The notes under the pieces are model-generated. The model was given only the letters and a program-made list of their open reading frames with translations. It had not been told where the DNA came from and searched no databases. DNA of 64,000 nucleotides from assembly GCF_003182485.1 (NCBI RefSeq), contig NZ_QGTX01000001.1:3488001-3552000 (forward strand), in the 5' to 3' direction. Origin of the DNA: Geodermatophilus normandii. GTDB taxonomy: Bacteria; Actinomycetota; Actinomycetes; Mycobacteriales; Geodermatophilaceae. Of the stretch, positions 38,183 through 47,464 are shown piece by piece; the stretch's first letter is position 1, and the number at the start of each line of letters is the position of its first letter. The translations under genes were made by a program, and so were the position numbers.

Positions 38183-41100
38183 ATGACCACCACCGCGCCG
38201 TCCGTCGCCGCGGCCAACGAGGTGACCGCCAGCTGCACCCTCGACATCGGCGGCATGACCTGCGCGTCCTGCGTCGGCCGGGTGGAGAGGGCCCTCAACC
38301 GGGTGGACGGCGTGGCCGGCGCGGAGGTCAATCTGGCCACCGAGGTCGCCACCGTCCGCTTCGACCCGGCTCAGGCCGGCCTCGAGGACCTGACCGCCGC
38401 GGTCGCCCGTGCCGGTTACACCGCCACCCCGCGCCGCGCGGCCCGGCCCGTCGCCGAGGTGCCCGGCGCTGCGACCTCGAGCGAGGGACGAGACGAGGAG
38501 GCGCACCTCACCGCGCTGAAGCGGAAGTGGCAGACCACCCTCGCCACCGGCCTCGGTCTGATGGTCCTGATGTACGTGCCCCTGTACCTGGACACGATGG
38601 ACTGGCTGATGCCGGCCATCCTGGTGGTCGCCACCGTCGTGCAGTCCTGGGCCGGCCGCGACGTCTACCGCGCCGCCTGGGCCGCCGCCCGGCACCGGTC
38701 GACGAACATGAACACCCTGGTCGCGCTGGGCACCGGTGTCGCCTACGGCTACAGCGCGTTCGTCACCCTGTGGCCGGCGGCGGCCGAGCGCTGGGGACTG
38801 CCGCTGCACGTGTACTTCGAGACCTCGCTGGTGATCCTCGCCCTGGTCCTGGCCGGCCGCTGGATGGAGGCACGGGCCAAGAAGCGCACCGCAGGGGCGA
38901 TCACCGCCCTGGTCGGCCTCGCGCCGAAGACCGCGCGGGTGCTGCGCGACGGCGCGGAGGTCGACGTCCCGGTGGAGCAGTTGCTCGTCGGCGACCTGGT
39001 GCGGGTGCGGCCGGGGGAGAAGGTGCCGGTCGACGGCGTCGTGACCGACGGCACCACCGCGGTCGACGAGAGCATGCTGACCGGCGAGAGCCTGCCGGTG
39101 GACAAGGCCGTGGGCGACACGGTCATCGGCGCGACGCTGAACCGCACCGGCACGGTGGTGTTCCGGGCCACCGCGGTCGGCACCGACACCGCCCTGGCGC
39201 AGATCGTGCGGCTGGTGGAGGACGCGCAGGGCGCGAAGGTGCCGATGCAGCGGCTGGCCGACCGGGTGTCGGCCTGGTTCGTGCCGATCGTCCTGGGACT
39301 GGCCGCAGCCACGTTCCTCGCCTGGGCGGTCCTCGGCCCGGACACCGGGCGGATGACGATGGCGATCACCACGACGATCGCGGTGCTGATCATCGCCTGC
39401 CCGTGCGCGCTGGGGCTGGCCACACCGACCGCGGTCATGGTCGGCACCGGCCGTGCGGCTGAGCTCGGCATCCTCATCGGCAACGGGGATGCGCTGGAGA
39501 CCGCCCGCCGGGTCACCGCCGTCGTCCTGGACAAGACCGGCACCATCACCCGCGGCCGGCCCGCCCTGACCTCGGTGACCACGGTGGGCGGCTGGGCCGA
39601 GGACGACGTCCTGGCCCTGGTCGCCGCCGCGGAGACCGGCAGCGAGCACCCCGTCGGCGAGGCGATCGTGGCCGCCGCCGAGGCACGTGGGCTGTCCCTG
39701 TCGGCGCTGCGCTCCTTCGACGCCGTCCCCGGCCACGGCATCGACGCGGTCGTCGGCGACCGGACCGTGCACGTCGGCAACCAGGCGCTGATGACCGCGC
39801 GCGGCGTCGACACGGCCCCGTTGACGTCGGTCGCCGCGACCGCCGCCGCCGCGGGGCAGACGCCGATGTTCGCCGCCGTCGACGGACGGCCGGCCGCCGT
39901 CCTCGCCGTCGCCGACACCGTCAAGCCGGAGTCGGGCGAGGCGGTGGCGCAGCTGCAGGCACTGGGCGTGCAGGTCTGGATGCTGACCGGCGACAACGCC
40001 GCCACCGCGCAGGCGATCGCCGGCCGGGTCGGCATCGGGCACGTCCTCGCGGAGGTGCTGCCGGCGGACAAGGCGGCGAAGGTCCGCGAGCTGCAGGCAC
40101 GGGGGCACGTCGTGGCGATGGCCGGTGACGGCGTCAACGACGCGGCCGCCCTGTCGGCCGCCGACGTCGGCATCGCGATCGGCACCGGTGCGGACGTCGC
40201 CATCGCCGCCTCCGACGTCACCCTGGTCGGCGGTGACCTGCGCGGGATCGTCTCGGCGATCGCCCTGTCCCGGCGCACCGTCACCACGATGAAGCAGGGC
40301 CTGGGGTGGGCCTTCGGCTACAACCTGCTGCTCGTCCCGGTCGCTGCCGGCGCGCTGTACTGGTGGAACGGGCTGCTGCTGGACCCCGTGCTGGCCTCCG
40401 CGGCGATGGCGATGAGCTCGGTCAGCGTGGTCACCAACGCGCTGCGGCTGCGCCGGTTCCGACGCCCGGCCACGGTGACCGAGATCCTGCACCCGCCGGT
40501 GCGGGCCCGGGTCGGCCAGTACGCCTACCTGACCGGCGTCGCTGCCGTCGCCCTGGCGCTGGGCGCCGGCCTGACCGCGGTGAGCCGGATGGACGTCGCC
40601 GGGCGCGGCATGAACGGCACGCTGGCCTGGGTGCAGGGCACCGGCATGCCGATGCGCCCGGCGATGAGCGAGATGATGACCGCCGAGGTGCCACCGACCG
40701 ACGCCGCCGACGCCGGAGTCGACGTCCGCCTCGACGTGCCCACCGCCGTGCGCCCGGGGGAGCCGGCGCGTGTGCTCGCCACCGTCGTCGACAGCGCCAG
40801 CGGCGAGCCGGTCGAGGACCTCACCCGCAGCCACGAGGCGTGGATGCACCTCATCGCCACCCGCGAGGACCTCGGCACGTTCGCCCACGTCCACCCCCGG
40901 CCGACCGGCCGACCCGGAGAACTGGCCGTGGACCTCACGTTCCCGACCGCCGGCCGGTACGTCGTCAACACCGAGTTCCGCCGTCAGGGCCAGATGAGCG
41001 ACGTCCACCAGCGGCAGGTGGTCACCGTGGCCGGCGCCGCGCCGGCGCCGGTCCTGCTCGCCGCCGGGCCGCGCGCGGTGGTCGTCGACGGCGTGCGCGT

Positions 41101-41440
41101 CGAGCTCGAGGGCGACGTCGAGGCCGGGGGTGTCAGCGACCTGGACCTCACGGTCACCGACGCCGTCACCGGGCGGCCGGTCGACGACCTGCAGCCCTAC
41201 CTGGCCGCCGCCGGACACGTCGTCGTGATGCGCGCCGACGGGCGGACCTTCGCCCACGAGCACGCCGAGGTGACCGACGAGACCGGTCGGCCGGTCTTCG
41301 CCCTCCCCGGCCGGACCTTCGGCCCCGAACTCGACGTCCACGCCGAGTTCCCCACCGCCGGGACGTACCGGCTGTGGGCCCAGTTCCGCCTCGCCGACGG
41401 GGACGTCATCACGGTCCCGTTCACCGTCCAGGCGACCTGA
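38183..41440 (+). CDS. P1B-type copper ATPase with extra C-terminal extracytoplasmic domain
   Basis: Exports Cu(I) with ATP energy. Residues 15-80 are an HMA domain (MTCASC, Cys27 and Cys30). The ATPase core has TGES, the metal-channel CPC near residue 406, phosphorylated Asp450 in DKTGTIT, a [10 protein letters not shown] nucleotide-site segment, [10 protein letters not shown] near 648 and NALRLRR ending the usual enzyme near 765. It then continues: an added hydrophobic helix (779-797), a Met-rich stretch ([14 protein letters not shown]), and a ~260-residue two-repeat beta domain with FAHVHP and FAHEHAEV. One extra helix would put this domain outside the cell. Its relatives are normally separate proteins. 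CAGGAG precedes the ATG. Total 1085 residues against ~750 usual. Confidence 0.93.
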   Translation: MTTTAPSVAAANEVTASCTLDIGGMTCASCVGRVERALNRVDGVAGAEVNLATEVATVRFDPAQAGLEDLTAAVARAGYTATPRRAARPVAEVPGAATSSEGRDEEAHLTALKRKWQTTLATGLGLMVLMYVPLYLDTMDWLMPAILVVATVVQSWAGRDVYRAAWAAARHRSTNMNTLVALGTGVAYGYSAFVTLWPAAAERWGLPLHVYFETSLVILALVLAGRWMEARAKKRTAGAITALVGLAPKTARVLRDGAEVDVPVEQLLVGDLVRVRPGEKVPVDGVVTDGTTAVDESMLTGESLPVDKAVGDTVIGATLNRTGTVVFRATAVGTDTALAQIVRLVEDAQGAKVPMQRLADRVSAWFVPIVLGLAAATFLAWAVLGPDTGRMTMAITTTIAVLIIACPCALGLATPTAVMVGTGRAAELGILIGNGDALETARRVTAVVLDKTGTITRGRPALTSVTTVGGWAEDDVLALVAAAETGSEHPVGEAIVAAAEARGLSLSALRSFDAVPGHGIDAVVGDRTVHVGNQALMTARGVDTAPLTSVAATAAAAGQTPMFAAVDGRPAAVLAVADTVKPESGEAVAQLQALGVQVWMLTGDNAATAQAIAGRVGIGHVLAEVLPADKAAKVRELQARGHVVAMAGDGVNDAAALSAADVGIAIGTGADVAIAASDVTLVGGDLRGIVSAIALSRRTVTTMKQGLGWAFGYNLLLVPVAAGALYWWNGLLLDPVLASAAMAMSSVSVVTNALRLRRFRRPATVTEILHPPVRARVGQYAYLTGVAAVALALGAGLTAVSRMDVAGRGMNGTLAWVQGTGMPMRPAMSEMMTAEVPPTDAADAGVDVRLDVPTAVRPGEPARVLATVVDSASGEPVEDLTRSHEAWMHLIATREDLGTFAHVHPRPTGRPGELAVDLTFPTAGRYVVNTEFRRQGQMSDVHQRQVVTVAGAAPAPVLLAAGPRAVVVDGVRVELEGDVEAGGVSDLDLTVTDAVTGRPVDDLQPYLAAAGHVVVMRADGRTFAHEHAEVTDETGRPVFALPGRTFGPELDVHAEFPTAGTYRLWAQFRLADGDVITVPFTVQAT

Positions 41441-41455
41441 GCCCACGCCCGGCCG

Positions 41456-41483
41456 CCCGCATGCCGGGCACCGGCCATGCGGG
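41456..41483 (+). terminator. Possible terminator after the P-type ATPase
   Basis: cccgcatg (41456-41463) pairs with catgcggg (41476-41483), an 8-bp stem with a 12-base loop. Confidence 0.45.
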
Positions 41484-41541
41484 CAGCGGCACGGGGACCG
41501 ACCCCGGGCCGCCAGGCCCCTCGACACGGCTGGAGGAACGG

Positions 41542-42177
41542 ATGACACTGCACGTGCGCCCGGCGCAGCCCGACGACGTCCCCGCCGCCGCCGACGTCCT
41601 CGCCGACGCCTTCGCCGACCACCCCTGGACCCGGTGGACCGTCGGGGCCGACGCCCACGCCCAGCGGCTCACCCGGCTCTTCCGCCTCGACCTCGGCACC
41701 ATCGCCCTGCCGTACGGGCACGTCGACATCGGCACGACCCCCGAGGGCCCGGCCACCGTCGCCGTCTGGCTGCCCGGTGCCGCGGTCCCCGGGGACGTCT
41801 GGGCCGAGGTCGGGGCGGCGTCGGTCGAGCTCGCCGGCAGCCGGGCGGCCGCCGCGGCCGCCGCCGAGGCGGTACTGGCGCCGCGCCGGTCGAGCGAGGA
41901 GCACCTGCTCCTGGCAAGTGTGGGAGTCGTGCGGCACCTGCAGGGACGCGGGCTGGGCACGGCGACTCTCGCGCCCGGCCTGGACCGCGCCGACCGCGAG
42001 GGGTTGCCGGTGCGCCTGGAGACCAGCGCCGAGGCCACCGTGCACCTCTACCGGCGGCTGGGCTTCGCCGTGACCGACGTCGTCGACCCGCCCGACGGCG
42101 GCCCGCGCACCTGGCTGATGCGTCGCGGATCCTGCGGGACGCGGCGGAGTCGGGCCCCGGAGGACGGCGCTCCCTGA
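41542..42177 (+). CDS. GNAT family N-acetyltransferase
   Basis: A 211-residue acetyltransferase. The acetyl-CoA loop is HLQGRGLGTATLAP (QGRGLG), preceded by strand LLASVGV; RLETSAEATVHLYRRLGF closes the fold. FADHPWTRWTVG near the N-terminus is common in GNATs of this shape. The last ~20 residues (RRGSCGTRRSRAPEDGAP) are basic and low complexity. GGAGG at 41532 gives a good ribosome site. It ends the same-direction series that started with the transporter; an integrase remnant lies downstream. Substrate unknown. Confidence 0.87.
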   Translation: MTLHVRPAQPDDVPAAADVLADAFADHPWTRWTVGADAHAQRLTRLFRLDLGTIALPYGHVDIGTTPEGPATVAVWLPGAAVPGDVWAEVGAASVELAGSRAAAAAAAEAVLAPRRSSEEHLLLASVGVVRHLQGRGLGTATLAPGLDRADREGLPVRLETSAEATVHLYRRLGFAVTDVVDPPDGGPRTWLMRRGSCGTRRSRAPEDGAP

Positions 42178-42708
42178 GTCGGGGATCGCACGGTGGGCCA
42201 CCCATCCCGACCGCGGGGTCGACGGCGGGTCGGGGCCCGACGGACGAGCGGGGCCGTCAGGGCCGGCCGAGAGCGCGCGTGCGGTCGATGCGTGAGCGGT
42301 CCACCCGCACGGTCGTCGGCTGCAGTCGGCTCGGTACAGGCGCCGGAAGGGGAGCTCCCGAACGTGGAGACGCTGGTGGCCGGCTGACCGGAGGAGGACC
42401 GCGGAACCGGCATCCTGCGGGAGGGACGGTGGCGAGCCCCGAGCGGCGCGGTCGTCACGGCCTGGCCCGCTGGTACGCGCGGTCCCGGGATCCCTCGGGC
42501 GCTCAGGTGGTGCTCCGACCGCACGGTGGACACCGAGCGCCACCCCGCCACGGTGGAGGCGTCGGCGCTCACCGGCGCTGCATCGACGCCGAGCGGGCGT
42601 CGATCACCTCCGCGGAGCTCGCCGAGGAGCACGGGGCAGCGCACGCACCGTTGCCCGCCGCGGACAGCACGCGGGTGGGCACACGGTCGCGCGTGGTCTC
42701 CCGCGGGG
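42178..42708. other. About 530 bases without a supported gene
   Basis: Open frames are present but Arg/Gly-rich and without motif. The stretch borders an integrase remnant and may be degraded mobile-element DNA. Confidence 0.4.
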
Positions 42709-42840
42709 TCCGCGTCGTCACCGTCTCACGCCGGCTGGGACACTCGGACGCGGAGGTCGCCCGACCCGCGAGCACGCCTGCGTGGAGCCCGACGACGTGC
42801 TGAGCACGCGCGCGGCGATGGCCGGGATCCTGTCCACGAT
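42709..42840 (+). pseudogene. Fragment of a tyrosine recombinase/phage integrase C-terminus
   Basis: Frame one reads VRVVTVSRRLGHSDAEV (42709-42759), the integrase segment containing the conserved LGH with its second-histidine box. After a shift, another frame gives HACVEPDDVLSTRAAMAGIL (42773-42832), matching the helix after the catalytic tyrosine region, where YAH is expected. The catalytic domain upstream is not readable, so this is a decayed remnant. No att repeat or tRNA gene was found next to it. Confidence 0.5.
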
Positions 42841-42904
42841 CGATCCGGACGTGCACCCGTCGTGCAGCCCGGGAGACGTCCGAGTAGGGGAAACCACAGG
42901 TCAG

Positions 42905-43609
42905 ATGCCGAACCACCTCGCCGCAGTCATGTTCGACATGGACGGCACGCTGGTCGAGTCCGAGCAGCACTGGGGCGAGGCGCTGTTCGCCCTGGCCCGA
43001 CGCCTGGGCGGGGAACTCAGCGGGCCCGCGCGCGAGGCGACCGTCGGCACCAGCATGGCGACCTCGATGCGCATCCTGCAGGCCGACCTCGGCATCGAGC
43101 GCAGCCCCGGGGACACCCGCGCGGACATCGCCTGGGTGGAGGACGCGGTGGCCGGCCTGCTCGCCGCCGAGCTGCACTGGCGGCCCGGAGCGCGGGAGCT
43201 GCTGGCCGACGTCCGCGCGGCCGCGCTGCCCACGGCCCTGGTGACGACGACGCCGCGCCGGCTGGCCGAGCTGGTCGTCGCGCAGATCGAGGCCGCGTTC
43301 CCCGACGTGCCGCCGTTCGACCTCACCGTCTGCGGCGACGAGGTGCCCGCGCGCAAGCCCGATCCCGCGCCCTACCTGCAGGCCGCCGAGGCCCTGGGCG
43401 TCGACCCGGCGGACTGCGTGGTCGTCGAGGACTCGGGAGCCGGGGTCACGGCCGGCCTGGCCGCCGGGTGCGCCGTCCTCGGCGTGCCCTCGCTGCAGCC
43501 GCTGGCCCCGGCGCCGGGCCTGGTCCTGCGCGGCACCCTCGCCGGGGTCGGCGTCGCGGACCTGGAGCGACTGGTCCTCGACCGGCAGGCCGCCGCGCCC
43601 CGCTCCTGA
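42905..43609 (+). CDS. HAD-superfamily hydrolase (phosphatase/phosphoglucomutase-like)
   Basis: A 234-residue HAD enzyme. Motif I is FDMDGTLVES with nucleophile Asp11 and acid/base Asp13. The helical cap follows (residues ~18-85). Motif II is LVTTTP, motif III the lysine in ARKPDPAPYLQAAEALGV, and motif IV VVEDSGAGVTAGLAAG. This is the subclass I pattern of small phosphate-ester phosphatases and beta-phosphoglucomutases; substrate cannot be read. ATG 42905 is preferred; a longer in-frame start would include the integrase remnant. The stop lies 4 bases from the stop of the convergent amidohydrolase. Confidence 0.9.
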   Translation: MPNHLAAVMFDMDGTLVESEQHWGEALFALARRLGGELSGPAREATVGTSMATSMRILQADLGIERSPGDTRADIAWVEDAVAGLLAAELHWRPGARELLADVRAAALPTALVTTTPRRLAELVVAQIEAAFPDVPPFDLTVCGDEVPARKPDPAPYLQAAEALGVDPADCVVVEDSGAGVTAGLAAGCAVLGVPSLQPLAPAPGLVLRGTLAGVGVADLERLVLDRQAAAPRS

Positions 43610-43613
43610 GCGC

Positions 43614-44786
43614 TCAGGTCCCGACCTCCCGGCCGCGGGACACGACCAGCCGCACGCGCAGCAGCGCCGTGACGTCGGCCGTGGGGTCGCCATCGACGAG
43701 CAGCAGGTCCGCGTCGAGCCCCGGCGCGAGCCGGCCGGTGCGCCTCGCCAGCCCGCACGCGTCCGCCGCCGCGCCGGTCGCCGTCCGGAGGGCCTCGGGA
43801 GCCGGCACGCCGCCGCCGGCCAGCGAGGCCACGGCCTCCGGGAGGATCCCGTGCGGCTTGCCCGGGGCGATGCCGGCGTCGACCCCGCTGACGATCCGCA
43901 CGCCGGCGCGGTGCAGCCGGGCGGCCTCCTCGGCGCGCGCCTGCTCGGTGAGGCCCAGCCGGTCGATCAGCGCCTGCACCCGCGGCGGCGGGACGGTTCC
44001 GGGCGCGAGGCCCAGGGTCGGGCAGACGGCGGTGCCCGCCCGGGCGAGCTGCCCCGCCAGCGCCGGCGGGACGCCCCAGCCGGTGGCGGTCAGCCCGGTG
44101 CAGTGCTCGATGCCGTCCACCCCCGCGGCCAGCACCTGCCGGACGGCGCCGAGGGCGTGCGCGTGCGCGGTCACCGGCAGGCCGAGCCGGTGGGCCTCCT
44201 CGACCACGGCGTGCACCTCGGCCGAGGTGAACTGGCAGGCGGCCATGTCCGTGCCGGCCGTCATCGCGCCGCCGCTGGCCATCAGCTTGACGACGCCGGC
44301 GCCGCGCTCGGCGCGCTCGCGCACGGCGGCCCGCAGGGCGTCGACGCCCGCGGTCGCCCCGCCCATCGACGCGCAGTGGCCCGCGGGGGAGGTGATCGGC
44401 GGCCCGGAGGCGACCACGGTCGGGCCCGGCCCCGGCGCCCGCTCGACGACCGCCCAGCCGACGTCGCCGAGGTCCCGCACCGCCGTGACGCCGGCGGCCA
44501 GGTGCTCGGCGAGCGACGCGGTGACGATCGCGTCGACCTGGTCCCGGGAGAGCTCGTCCAGCTGGTCGAGCGCCCGCGGCCCGCTGTCCCCGCAGAGGTG
44601 CACGTGCGCGTCGACGAGCCCGGGCAGCAGCGTCGTCCCGGGCAGGTGGGTGAGCGGCACGTCCGCGGGCGGTGCGGACGCGGCCGGTTCGACGGCGAGG
44701 ATGCGGTCGTCGTCGACGAGGACCAGGGCGCCGTCGGGCAGGACGCGGTCCCCGTCGAAGGCGCGGTCGGCCCGGTAGGCGTGCAC
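43614..44786 (-). CDS. Imidazolonepropionase-like metal-dependent amidohydrolase
   Basis: A 390-residue amidohydrolase with a full metal set: His61 and His63 in VDAHVHL, bridging Lys167 in GVVKLMASGG, His208/His210 in TAHAHAL, His228 in GIEHCTG and Asp303 in SGVDAGIAPG. The small beta domain frames the barrel (FDGDRVLPDGALVLVDDDRI at the front, GLDADLLLVDGDP at the back). These enzymes cleave cyclic amides, dipeptides or organophosphates; the substrate is not predictable. GTG 44786 is preceded by GAGGAGG at ideal distance, so the longer frame upstream is rejected. Confidence 0.93.
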   Translation of the reverse strand: MHAYRADRAFDGDRVLPDGALVLVDDDRILAVEPAASAPPADVPLTHLPGTTLLPGLVDAHVHLCGDSGPRALDQLDELSRDQVDAIVTASLAEHLAAGVTAVRDLGDVGWAVVERAPGPGPTVVASGPPITSPAGHCASMGGATAGVDALRAAVRERAERGAGVVKLMASGGAMTAGTDMAACQFTSAEVHAVVEEAHRLGLPVTAHAHALGAVRQVLAAGVDGIEHCTGLTATGWGVPPALAGQLARAGTAVCPTLGLAPGTVPPPRVQALIDRLGLTEQARAEEAARLHRAGVRIVSGVDAGIAPGKPHGILPEAVASLAGGGVPAPEALRTATGAAADACGLARRTGRLAPGLDADLLLVDGDPTADVTALLRVRLVVSRGREVGT

Positions 44787-45052
44787 GTGGGCCTCCTCGG
44801 TACGGGACGAGACGGCCGATGCTGGGCGCGGGACGCCGCCCGGTCGAGGGGACCTGGCGCGTACCGGTGGTCGACCGGCCACGGCGGGCGGGCCGGTGAG
44901 CACCCGGCGCCGGCCGCGGACACGGCCGGCGCGGGGCAGGCCCTCGACGCGGGACACCCGGCGCTCGGACGGCGCCGTCCGCAGCAGCGCCGCACCCCTG
45001 CGGCGGCCCGAGGACCGGCAGCGCGCGGCCGCCGACCGCGTCCGCCCGGCGG

Positions 45053-45070
45053 CGACCGTTATCCCCAACT
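45053..45070 (+). repeat. Intergenic motif, copy 2
   Basis: cgaccgttatccccaact, one base different from 4316-4333, in the same orientation, 13 bases before the ATG of the doubtful small frame. Confidence 0.4.
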
Positions 45071-45083
45071 ACACGCCGACCGG

Positions 45084-45296
45084 ATGTCGGACCAGGGGAG
45101 GCCTCCGGCCTCACAGCGGGCTGCGCGCACGGCACCGCCCTCAGCGCAGCGGCTCACGGCAGAGGACCGGGTGCGCCCCCGGCCGTCCGGGTGGCGGACC
45201 GGGGAGGGGAGCCCGCGCGGCTCCACCGTCCCCTCGGTGACGGGGAGGCTGCTGCTCGTCGTCGGCGTGGTCCTCGCGGTCTCGGGGACCGGCTGA
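45084..45296 (+). CDS. Possible small single-pass membrane protein
   Basis: A 70-residue frame with a basic, Pro/Ser/Arg-rich N-terminal part and a hydrophobic end (VTGRLLLVVGVVLAVSGTG) that could be one membrane helix. No ribosome site precedes the ATG. The hydrophobic C-terminus is the only reason to list it; the composition of the front half looks non-coding. It may be chance. Confidence 0.22.
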   Translation: MSDQGRPPASQRAARTAPPSAQRLTAEDRVRPRPSGWRTGEGSPRGSTVPSVTGRLLLVVGVVLAVSGTG

Positions 45297-45308
45297 CCGC
45301 CCGGGACG

Positions 45309-46304
45309 TCAGTCCCGCTCGACGACCGGCAGCGTCGCCCAGCCGGCCTTGGCGGCCGCCTCGGCGGGGAACGGCGGGGGAGTGCCGCCGAAGGAGGGGC
45401 ACAGCGCCTGGTGGTCGCACCAGTCGCACAGCCGGGTCCGGTTGGGCCGGAAGTCGCCGGTGGCCACCGCCCGCTCGATCGCCGCCCAGATGGCCAGCAG
45501 CGTCCGCTCGAACCGGACCAGCTCGCCCTCCTCCGGGGCGTAGGTGAGCGCGTCGCCGTCGCCGAGGTAGATGAGCTTGAGCTGGCTGGCCACGACGCCG
45601 CGGGTGCGCCACAGCACCAGGGCGTAGAACTTCATCTGGAACAGCGCCTTGGACTCGAACGCCTCACGCGGCATCGAGCCGGTCTTGTAGTCGACCACCC
45701 GCAGCGCGCCGTTGCGGGCGACGTCGAGCCGGTCGACGTACCCGCGCAGCAGCAGCCCGTCGGGCAGCGTGACCTCCACCAGCTGCTCGCGGCCCTCCGG
45801 CTGGATGCGGGTCGGGTCCTCCAGGCGGAAGTAGGTCTCCACCAGCTTCCCGGCCGACTCCAGCCAGGACTCCAGCGACGGCGGCTCCCGGCCCTCCTCC
45901 GCCGCGGTGAACAGCGCCTCGACCTCCGGGTCGGCGCGCAGCTCGTCCCACGCCGGGGTCACCAGCTCACGCGCCGCCTCGACGGTCCGCTGCGCCGGCG
46001 GGAGGTCGTAGAGCCGCTCCAGGACCGAGTGCACCAGCGTGCCCCGCACCGCGGCGGCGCTCTTCTTCTCCGGCAGCCGGTCGATGGTGCGGAAGCGGTA
46101 GAGCAGCGGGCAGGTCTTGAAGTCGGCCGCCCGGCTCGGGGACAGCGAGGGCCGGCGAGGTGCCCGCTCCCCGTCCCCGGGGGCCGGCTCGCCGCCGTCG
46201 GACGCCGTGTCGGGGGAGACCGACCCCAGCTGCGCCGGATCCACCTGCGCCGGGTCCACCTGCGCCGGGTCCACCTGCGCCGGGTCCTGCGCCACTGCCG
46301 TCAT
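45309..46304 (-). CDS. RecB-like PD-(D/E)XK nuclease with iron-sulfur cluster
   Basis: A 331-residue stand-alone nuclease domain. His92 and the PD-(D/E)XK core Asp191...Asp205-Tyr-Lys207 (GYVDRLDV, VVDYKTG) form the active site. Four cysteines fit the 4Fe-4S staple of AddB/Cas4-type nucleases: Cys65 (FKTCPLLYRF) and Cys293, Cys296, Cys302 (CDWCDHQALCP). The N-terminus is a disordered leader with VDPAQ repeats. ATG 46304 lies 7 bases after TAACCT, hence leaderless. It is divergent from trmI; the same pairing occurs beside the mycobacterial proteasome locus. No helicase partner is nearby, so its job in DNA repair is unproven. Confidence 0.9.
   Translation of the reverse strand: MTAVAQDPAQVDPAQVDPAQVDPAQLGSVSPDTASDGGEPAPGDGERAPRRPSLSPSRAADFKTCPLLYRFRTIDRLPEKKSAAAVRGTLVHSVLERLYDLPPAQRTVEAARELVTPAWDELRADPEVEALFTAAEEGREPPSLESWLESAGKLVETYFRLEDPTRIQPEGREQLVEVTLPDGLLLRGYVDRLDVARNGALRVVDYKTGSMPREAFESKALFQMKFYALVLWRTRGVVASQLKLIYLGDGDALTYAPEEGELVRFERTLLAIWAAIERAVATGDFRPNRTRLCDWCDHQALCPSFGGTPPPFPAEAAAKAGWATLPVVERD
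46230..46286. repeat. 15-bp tandem repeat in the nuclease N-terminus
   Basis: About 3.8 copies of ctgcgccgggtccac, in frame, encoding VDPAQ on the minus strand. Nearly identical copies imply recent expansion. Confidence 0.85.
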
Positions 46305-46311
46305 GTCCCCG

Positions 46312-46317
46312 AGGTTA
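46312..46317 (-). promoter_or_regulatory. -10 element of leaderless nuclease transcript
   Basis: TAACCT on the minus strand, 7 bases before ATG 46304. Confidence 0.5.
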
Positions 46318-46318
46318 G

Positions 46319-47320
<1,002 letters not shown>

Positions 47321-47421
47321 CGCTGACGGCCCCTCTACAGCACCGCCGACCGGGCCGCGAGGCGGCGGGAACGGGGGCGCCACGGTCCGCGCGAGCCCCC
47401 GGCACGGTGTCGGTCGGCGTG

Positions 47422-47427
47422 TATAGA
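47422..47427 (+). promoter_or_regulatory. -10 element of mpa
   Basis: TATAGA within tatagattt, an AT-rich island in GC-rich DNA, about 37 bases before the ATG. CGGAGGTG at 47453 provides the ribosome site, so this transcript has a leader. Confidence 0.5.
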
Positions 47428-47464
47428 TTTGCCTCCTGGCTCCACCGAAGTGCGGAGGTGCGCG

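Larger units (their letters stand above)
44787..45308. other. 522-base gap, mostly non-coding
   Basis: Contains the second copy of the cgaccgtta-type motif (45053-45070) and one doubtful small membrane-protein frame (45084-45296). No RNA gene or phage feature recognised. It is the right edge of the accessory region. Confidence 0.4.

Noticed and set aside
37445-41548. 1367-residue frame antisense to the copper ATPase
   Set aside because: Same effect of third-position GC; the plus strand holds every P-type ATPase motif.
44787-45308. A CRISPR or phage feature in the gene-poor stretch
   Set aside because: No regularly spaced repeats or phage-like motifs were found.
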